Part shown: positions 6,927-11,963 of the stretch, piece by piece | Numbering within the stretch: the stretch's first letter is position 1 | How the letters are laid out: every line of letters starts with the position of its first letter | From: Microcaldota archaeon | GTDB taxonomy: Archaea; Micrarchaeota; Micrarchaeia; CAILAH01 | Direction of reading: 5' to 3' | Length of the DNA: 11,963 nucleotides | Assembly: GCA_026419815.1 (NCBI GenBank) | Contig: JAOAKR010000019.1 | Span: 1 to 11,963, forward strand | Notes under the pieces: generated by a model | Databases searched by the model: none | What the model saw: the letters and a program-made list of their open reading frames with translations, nothing else | What the model was told of the DNA's origin: nothing | Position numbers and translations under genes: made by a program

Positions 6927-9900
6927 ATGAATGTGTGCAGGGCGGTTTTGATTGCTTCCATATTGTTGCTTCTGCTGATAACATTGCTGCACGGCGGCGC
7001 GCCTAAGGCCTCAAAAGAGGTCATATCAATACTTGACGCGGGTGCACCGCAGGTTGACGTAATAATCAAGCTCAAGCCGCTTGACGCGAATGGAAAAGGC
7101 AAAGGCAGGGGCCAGCAGGTGGCATCAAGCGTGCGCGAAAAAGGGCGCATAAGCCGGCTCAACATAATTTCAGCAACAATAACTGAAGAGGAGCTTGCGC
7201 TCCTGGAAAAAGACCCTAATGTGGAAGCCGTATACTACAATTTTCCGGTATACGCCACATTGCACCAGTCAGTCCCTCTTGTTAATGCGGACGACGTATT
7301 CAGCATTACATATAACGGCACGCAAATCAACGGTTCAGGCTATTCAATATGCATAATAGATACGGGTGCAAATTATTCGCACCCGGCACTTGGGGGGTGC
7401 ACGGAGGCACAATTCCTTGCAGGCGCGTGCCCAAAAGTTATAGGCGGGTATGATTTCGTAAATGATGATCCCAACCCGATGGATGACCACGGCCACGGCA
7501 CGCACGTTGCAGGCATAATCGCATCAACAGATCCAACTTACAAGGGTGTGGCGCCCGGCGCATCAATAGTCGCATTAAAAGCGCTTAATGCAAGCGGCAG
7601 CGGAACATATTATGATATTTTGGAGTCAATTGAATGGTGCATCAGCAACGCCTCAACGTACAACATAACCGCAATCAGCATGAGCCTGGGAACAGATACC
7701 ACATTTGGCACGTTTTGTGATGGTGCCGATGCACCTGGCTCTGCCCTGGTAAACGACTCAGTGGCTGCAGGCATACCAGTAGTTGTCGCCACAGGCAATA
7801 GCTACAGCACAACAGGCATCTCCTGGCCAGCCTGCCTTGCACAGGCAACCCGCGTTTCAGCAACAGACAAGTCAGATGCTGTTGCCTCTTTTGCAAATCG
7901 CGGCGCAAACTTTTCTGACATAATTATGGCGCCCGGAGTATCAATAATCTCAGCCTCGCGGTTAGGCGGGTTTGTGGCAAATTCAGGCACATCGATGGCA
8001 ACACCACACGTTTCAGGCGCAATCGCATTAATGCGCGACTACTGGGAGCACGTGAACAGCGCAACATTAACACCAGCTGAGATTAAGGAACGGCTTAACT
8101 ACACAAAAGTGCGCATAGATGACACAGGCGGCTCAGGCCTGTATTACCCGCGGCTGGATGTGCTTGAATCTATACGCCCCGCACCCGCATTTGCAAGCCC
8201 GACGCCGCCTAACAATGGCAACACCACGCAACATTTCATAGTTAACATAACCTCGCCCACACCGCTCTCATCAGCAGTGCTTGAGCTCACTTATCCAAAC
8301 TCAACACGCATAAACTTCTCAATGGTGCAGCACAGCCCTTATTCATTCAGCATCATTGCACCCACAGTGGAGTTTGGCCAGTACAACTTTACAGCATTCA
8401 CAAATGACAGCGCAGGCACAAGCAGCCCCCCACTATACAGGTCTGGTGTTATGGTTTTGGCAGCAATTTCTTTGGATTACCCTCTGAACGGCCAAACGCA
8501 AAAAACAAGTGCAATCACACTTAACTGCTCATTCACAACATTTGAGCGGAATGCTTCCAACATAACACTATACGGGAACTTTACGGGCGAATGGGCGGCC
8601 AACCAAACGGTTGCGGTTTCAGGCAATGAGACTAACGCAAGCTTCACTATTGATGTTGTGCCTGGCACATACGCGTGGAACTGTTACGGCGTGGACGAGC
8701 ACGGCGTTGGGTTTTTTGCCCCTCAAAACCATACGTTTACCAGCGACCCACTGCCACCGGCGGTGGCCCCGCTCTCGCCACTAAATTCAGAGGTGCTTTT
8801 GCGCAACTCCACACTTAACATCTCAGCGCTTATCTCAGACATCTCCGGCATTTCAGGTGCATATGCCAACCTCTCTCTCCCAAACGGCACAGTGCTTACA
8901 TTTGTGCTTGGGAATTCAGGAGGCTCATTATACTCAAACATCACTGAGGTTCCAGATATAGGCTGTGCGCACAGCATTGCATTTTATGCCAACGACTCGC
9001 TGGGTGATGCAAACAGCTCAGAGCAAGTGCAATACATTGCGGCGCCCACACACACGCTTTCAGCTACGGCCACAGCACTCGCTACAAATGCAACAGTCCC
9101 TATAAGTTTTACAGCCAATCTCACTGTCCCCGCTTGCTGGCAGGCTGACAGTTACACCATACGTGCAAGCAATTCATCACTCGTCTCACCAGCAGAGCAA
9201 AACATAAGCGATGTGGCGCCCGGCTCTGAAACGGAAATCAATTTTACGGCAAATTATCCACGTGCCGGCAACTACACGTTCACAATAAGCGCAACTTCGC
9301 ATTCATACCCTGCGCTTTGGTATTCACTCACATTTACATTCAACGTTGGGCCATACTGTGGGAATGGAAGGTGCGAAACGGGCGAAACAAGGTTAGCCTG
9401 CCCCGCAGACTGCAAATCCTCAGGAGGTGGCGGCGGAGGCGGCGGTGGCGGCAGTGGAGGCAGAGGCGGCGGTAGCGGTGGCAGTGGCGGCGGAGGCGGC
9501 GGTGGCACAGCGATCCTGCCCAAGGATGCCAGGTACAGGAATGTTACGGCGCCGCGGCTGTTCACTGATGAGGTGCCGCACACATTTGCGGTAGGCGGGA
9601 AGGAATATGCACTGGCCCAGTGTGATGATGGCGGGTGCAGTGTGGCCGATAGTGCCGGCAATGTGCTGCCCCCTGATAAGGCAGCCCAAGAAATAAGCGC
9701 CTACCTGGCATCCACAGAAACTCCAGAGCAGATGCGCTCCCGCATACTTACTGCGCTCGCGGAGTTCAACCGCTCGCGCGTGGAGGAGATGAAGTGCCGT
9801 GCGCAATTTGGCCACCACATATCTCCCTGCACGAACCTTTCTTCCTGTATGTTTGGCTGCCGCTCGGTGCCGCTTTGCGCACCGCTCAGCTACAGCGAGA

Positions 9901-10421
9901 TAGTGCTCAATATGTCGCACTACCTTTACAGCCACTCGGAATCGCTTTCAGCGTTATATTCAGAATGCGCCAGCAGGGCTGTGAATGCCTCAACATACGA
10001 GGATATTGCCGGGCTTGGGCAGTGCCTACAGGCGCTTTCAGATGAGTCCGCGGCAATCGCATCTTCCCCGCTATTCGGCACGTGCCCCTCCTGCCTTTCA
10101 GTGTGCCCAGAAACAAACTACTCGTATGTATCCCTTGGTGGCGCCGCCAGGGTGGTAGAGGATGCCAATAAAGTGCTCCGGCTCAGGCACGCGCTTGCAT
10201 TGCTTTCCGCACAAGCATCAGCGGCTGTGCCCCCACAGGCAAACGCAACAGTTGAGGAGGCGCCCGCTGAAAGTGAATCTGCTGTTGGGGCGCGGGAAAG
10301 CACGGTGGAGGCTGCACCGCCTGCTGGCGGGGAAGACCTTAGCTTGCCAATTGCAGTTGCAGTGTTCTCGGTAATCCTTCTTGCCCTGGGTTACCATTAC
10401 CGAAAACTATTTATACCATAG
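6927..10421 (+). CDS. cell-surface subtilisin-like (S8) serine protease with Ig-like repeats
   Basis: This is a 1164-residue secreted and membrane-anchored protease. It has an N-terminal signal segment (about 1-24) and an I9-type inhibitor propeptide (about 43-105). The S8 catalytic domain has Asp145 (IIDTG), His190 (HGTHVAG), Asn291 (ATGNS, oxyanion) and Ser356 (GTSMATP). Three or four Ig-like beta domains follow (about 415-505, 515-607, 609-705, 706-808). Then come a Cys motif CGNG-x-C...C-x-x-DC (811-829), a Gly-rich hinge (833-860), a helical region with 12 cysteines (861-1115), an acidic/Ala-Glu stalk and a C-terminal helix (about 1141-1158) with a short basic tail. I count about 43 N-x-S/T sequons, so it is likely heavily N-glycosylated. 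All catalytic residues are present, so it is probably active; the substrate is unknown. The leaderless start follows the TATA at 6902. The helical Cys-rich domain is not one I recognise. Confidence 0.93.
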   Translation: MNVCRAVLIASILLLLLITLLHGGAPKASKEVISILDAGAPQVDVIIKLKPLDANGKGKGRGQQVASSVREKGRISRLNIISATITEEELALLEKDPNVEAVYYNFPVYATLHQSVPLVNADDVFSITYNGTQINGSGYSICIIDTGANYSHPALGGCTEAQFLAGACPKVIGGYDFVNDDPNPMDDHGHGTHVAGIIASTDPTYKGVAPGASIVALKALNASGSGTYYDILESIEWCISNASTYNITAISMSLGTDTTFGTFCDGADAPGSALVNDSVAAGIPVVVATGNSYSTTGISWPACLAQATRVSATDKSDAVASFANRGANFSDIIMAPGVSIISASRLGGFVANSGTSMATPHVSGAIALMRDYWEHVNSATLTPAEIKERLNYTKVRIDDTGGSGLYYPRLDVLESIRPAPAFASPTPPNNGNTTQHFIVNITSPTPLSSAVLELTYPNSTRINFSMVQHSPYSFSIIAPTVEFGQYNFTAFTNDSAGTSSPPLYRSGVMVLAAISLDYPLNGQTQKTSAITLNCSFTTFERNASNITLYGNFTGEWAANQTVAVSGNETNASFTIDVVPGTYAWNCYGVDEHGVGFFAPQNHTFTSDPLPPAVAPLSPLNSEVLLRNSTLNISALISDISGISGAYANLSLPNGTVLTFVLGNSGGSLYSNITEVPDIGCAHSIAFYANDSLGDANSSEQVQYIAAPTHTLSATATALATNATVPISFTANLTVPACWQADSYTIRASNSSLVSPAEQNISDVAPGSETEINFTANYPRAGNYTFTISATSHSYPALWYSLTFTFNVGPYCGNGRCETGETRLACPADCKSSGGGGGGGGGGSGGRGGGSGGSGGGGGGGTAILPKDARYRNVTAPRLFTDEVPHTFAVGGKEYALAQCDDGGCSVADSAGNVLPPDKAAQEISAYLASTETPEQMRSRILTALAEFNRSRVEEMKCRAQFGHHISPCTNLSSCMFGCRSVPLCAPLSYSEIVLNMSHYLYSHSESLSALYSECASRAVNASTYEDIAGLGQCLQALSDESAAIASSPLFGTCPSCLSVCPETNYSYVSLGGAARVVEDANKVLRLRHALALLSAQASAAVPPQANATVEEAPAESESAVGARESTVEAAPPAGGEDLSLPIAVAVFSVILLALGYHYRKLFIP
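9423..9506 (+). repeat. Gly-rich hinge encoded by GGC/GGT/GGA tract
   Basis: This 84-base stretch encodes 28 residues that are nearly all Gly, with three Ser and one Arg. A 21-base unit occurs twice identically, at 9429-9449 and 9486-9506, so the hinge has partly grown by duplication. It separates the Cys motif and Ig-like part from the Cys-rich helical domain and membrane anchor. Such tracts can change length by replication slippage. Confidence 0.85.
10404..10415 (+). promoter_or_regulatory. upstream TATA-like copy inside the protease 3' end
   Basis: AAACTATTTATA is an exact 12-base match to the downstream element at 10458-10469. It lies within the last codons of the protease gene and would start a transcript near 10440, giving a leader of about 50 bases. 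It could be an alternative promoter or a chance match. Confidence 0.35.
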
Positions 10422-10457
10422 TTGCTTTTCACGGCGGCCCCACGCATCCCATTGAGC

Positions 10458-10469
10458 AAACTATTTATA
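10458..10469 (+). promoter_or_regulatory. TATA box for the hypothetical gene
   Basis: AAACTATTTATA is followed by TATAATG. It lies only a few bases before the ATG at 10472, too close to drive that start, but about 24-35 bases before the in-frame ATG at 10493, matching the spacing seen for the other leaderless genes here. It therefore favours 10493 as the true start. Confidence 0.6.
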
Positions 10470-10492
10470 TAATGAAAACTCCATCATACCGC

Positions 10493-11209
10493 ATGAAGCA
10501 TGTGCGTGAAGTTAAGAGGGAGTTCGCAGAGAGTATAGTTAATGCCACATTGGCCGCATTTTCAAAGAGGATACCGCGCGAAAGGCACGAGGAGATAATG
10601 CGCGACCTGCCAAAGAATTCAGGATGGGCAATGGAGCAGCTCGGTGCCAGCTCATTTGCCGTAACGCGGCCGCCCCTGCTTTCACAGCATCTTGATGACA
10701 TATTCCTGTTCATATTCACAAGCGCACTACCGCATCTTCCGGAAAGCGCACGCACCGAAGTGAGCGAGGAAATTGCAGCTTCAATAAGCGGAGGATTTAT
10801 GGCGCTGAATGTCGGGCTTCACGGGGAAAGCGAGCCGTTCGTGAAAAGGGTCCGCCTTGAGCTGTCAGCATTCGTGGATTACCTTATGGTCGTTGGGTTC
10901 ATATCGGATGGCCACGTCCATTTCACAAACCTGCGGTCAGGCCCCATTGACTTCCCAGGGTTTGACCACGAGGAGTGGAGGAGCCGCAGGACAGGCCGAT
11001 TCCTTTTTGAGATGCGCAATCCCACGTTCATAACTACAAACCAAGCCATATTTGAGCAGTTCGGATATTACCCGCGCATATCATCTTATGCGGTAAGGCA
11101 GCTGCTCTCAAAATACCTGGTGAAGTCAGAATGGGAGGAAACTTACATAAACCCCGAGGGATTTACCCAGGATACTGTAATAGAGCTTTGGAAGTTCTCA
11201 CTTGAGTGA
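10493..11209 (+). CDS. hypothetical soluble protein
   Basis: I do not recognise this 238-residue protein. It is cytosolic in character: no signal peptide, no clear membrane helix, many charged residues, mixed helix and strand. A basic N-terminus (MKHVREVKREF) precedes helical segments. A mid-region has two acidic, hydrophobic helices, and the C-terminal third is richer in aromatics (FGYYPRISSY, SEWEETYINPEGF). There are no cysteine or His clusters for metal and no nucleotide-binding motif. The upstream ATG at 10472 would add seven residues, but the TATA box overlaps it; no Shine-Dalgarno supports either codon. It has its own promoter and converges with the AAA ATPase gene 32 bases away, so no operon partner is visible. 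Confidence 0.8.
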   Translation: MKHVREVKREFAESIVNATLAAFSKRIPRERHEEIMRDLPKNSGWAMEQLGASSFAVTRPPLLSQHLDDIFLFIFTSALPHLPESARTEVSEEIAASISGGFMALNVGLHGESEPFVKRVRLELSAFVDYLMVVGFISDGHVHFTNLRSGPIDFPGFDHEEWRSRRTGRFLFEMRNPTFITTNQAIFEQFGYYPRISSYAVRQLLSKYLVKSEWEETYINPEGFTQDTVIELWKFSLE

Positions 11210-11220
11210 CATTTCCCATT

Positions 11221-11237
11221 CGCAGAAACATACTGCG
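11221..11237. terminator. weak hairpin between convergent genes
   Basis: CGCAG and CTGCG form a perfect 5-base-pair stem around a 7-base loop, centred in the 32-base gap between the two convergent stop codons. No T-run follows, and archaeal termination relies mainly on T-rich tracts, so a terminator role is only tentative. Confidence 0.3.
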
Positions 11238-11241
11238 CACA

Positions 11242-11963
11242 TTACCTTCTTTCGCCGTATTCCTGTATGAACCTCTTGTATGTTTGCAGCATTTCCATAG
11301 TCAGCGAAGGCTTCCGTGCGCGCACCACCTTCAGCACATCTTCCGTTGAGAGCCTGCCTTCCCTCCCCGAGATGCTCTTGCGCACAAGCGAGAACTTGGC
11401 CTCCTGGCACGCACTGCTTATGTCGGCACCGGTGAACCCCTCGCTCGCAATCGCAAGCTTCTCATAGTCAATCTCATCCTTGGGCACTTTCTCAAGGAAC
11501 TTCTTGAACATCTGCTCGCGCTGCTCCTTCAGCGGGGGAGGGATGAACACAATCTTGTCAAGCCGGCCTGGCCTTAACAATGCCTTGTCAAGCATCTCTG
11601 GCTTGTTTGTCGCGCCGATGAGCACAACCCCCTTAAGCTCCTTCATCCCATCCATTTCCTGCAGCAATTGGGTGACCACATCCTCGACATACTTTGACGA
11701 GTAGAGGTCCCTGCTTGGCGCAACGCTCTCAATCTCGTCAATAAATACTATTGCAGGCGTGTTCTCACGGGCCCTGTTGAAAGTTTCCTTGATTATTGCA
11801 ACTGCACCCTCATACCCGCGCTTGAGCAGCTCTGCGCCGCTCACGCTCATCACATTAACTTTCATCTCATTAGCCGCCGCACGCACTATCAGCGTTTTCC
11901 CACAGCCGGGCGGCCCGAACATAAGTATGCCCTTGCTGGGCTTTACATCATACCGCTCAAGCA
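11242..11963 (-). CDS. CDC48-like AAA ATPase, C-terminal part (truncated by window edge)
   Basis: The visible 240 codons hold one AAA module and its C-terminal lid; the N-terminal part lies beyond the window. The in-frame codons past the ATG at 11920 read LERYDVKPSKGIL, as before a typical Walker A, so that ATG is internal. Seen in order: Walker A GPPGCGKT (11893-11916), Walker B IVFIDEIES, sensor 1/second region of homology GATNKPEMLDKALLRPGRLD with the arginine-finger pair, and sensor 2 GADISSACQEA. CDC48/VAT proteins are hexameric unfoldases that pull on folded or ubiquitin-like-tagged proteins. Oddities: the pore-loop position after GAELL reads KRGYEGA, not the usual K-aromatic-V-G-E, and the C-terminus ends GERR with no proteasome-docking hydrophobic-Tyr-X motif. 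Whether a D1 domain precedes it cannot be seen. Confidence 0.88.
   Translation of the reverse strand, partial: LERYDVKPSKGILMFGPPGCGKTLIVRAAANEMKVNVMSVSGAELLKRGYEGAVAIIKETFNRARENTPAIVFIDEIESVAPSRDLYSSKYVEDVVTQLLQEMDGMKELKGVVLIGATNKPEMLDKALLRPGRLDKIVFIPPPLKEQREQMFKKFLEKVPKDEIDYEKLAIASEGFTGADISSACQEAKFSLVRKSISGREGRLSTEDVLKVVRARKPSLTMEMLQTYKRFIQEYGERR

Noticed and set aside
9420..9935. 171-codon minus-strand open frame over the Gly tract
   Set aside because: Its Ala-Thr-Ala repeat end is the reverse reading of the GGC-rich tract, and the plus-strand protease frame is clearly coding.

Overview
The window looks archaeal. Candidate TATA boxes (TTAAATAA, ATTTATAT, TATTTATA) lie about 24-30 bases before three start codons, as expected for leaderless archaeal transcripts. 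One gene inside an operon instead has a GGTG-type Shine-Dalgarno. Other archaeal signs are a CDC48-type AAA ATPase and a subtilisin-like exoprotease carrying about 43 N-glycosylation sequons. The style (a CGNG-x-C cysteine motif, a Gly-rich hinge, unrecognised small proteins) fits a little-studied lineage such as a DPANN-type archaeon, but that placement is inference; the sequence alone does not fix the taxon.

Layout. On the left, two minus-strand genes encode a small four-helix membrane protein (15-338) and, upstream of it, a predicted lipoprotein with a C-terminal membrane helix (393-1094). A 197-base divergent intergenic region (1095-1291) follows. It holds a promoter facing each way and, between them, an imperfect direct repeat of about 36 bases, the first copy of which can fold into a stem-loop. 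A plus-strand pair comes next: a 1507-residue DUF4011 / SF1 helicase / Vsr-like nuclease / DUF3320-like protein (1292-5815) and, 16 bases later, a MidA-like SAM-dependent methyltransferase (5832-6860). The spacing and the Shine-Dalgarno suggest one transcript. A separate promoter then drives a large cell-surface S8 protease (6927-10421). An unrecognised soluble protein follows; its start is moved here to 10493 on promoter geometry. At the right edge the C-terminal part of a CDC48-like AAA ATPase (11242-11963, minus strand, truncated by the window) converges on it.

How the genes may work together. The helicase-nuclease and methyltransferase pair is the best candidate for a functional system. 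The helicase-nuclease architecture belongs to a group linked to anti-phage defence, and all helicase motifs and the PD-(D/E)xK residues look intact. Its pairing with a methyltransferase of a family known for protein methylation, not DNA methylation, is unusual and could be either a novel defence arrangement or coincidence. The protease, the lipoprotein and the small membrane protein belong to the cell envelope and show no visible link to that pair. No tRNA, rRNA, CRISPR array or transposon was seen, and no stretch above 300 bases lacks a gene.
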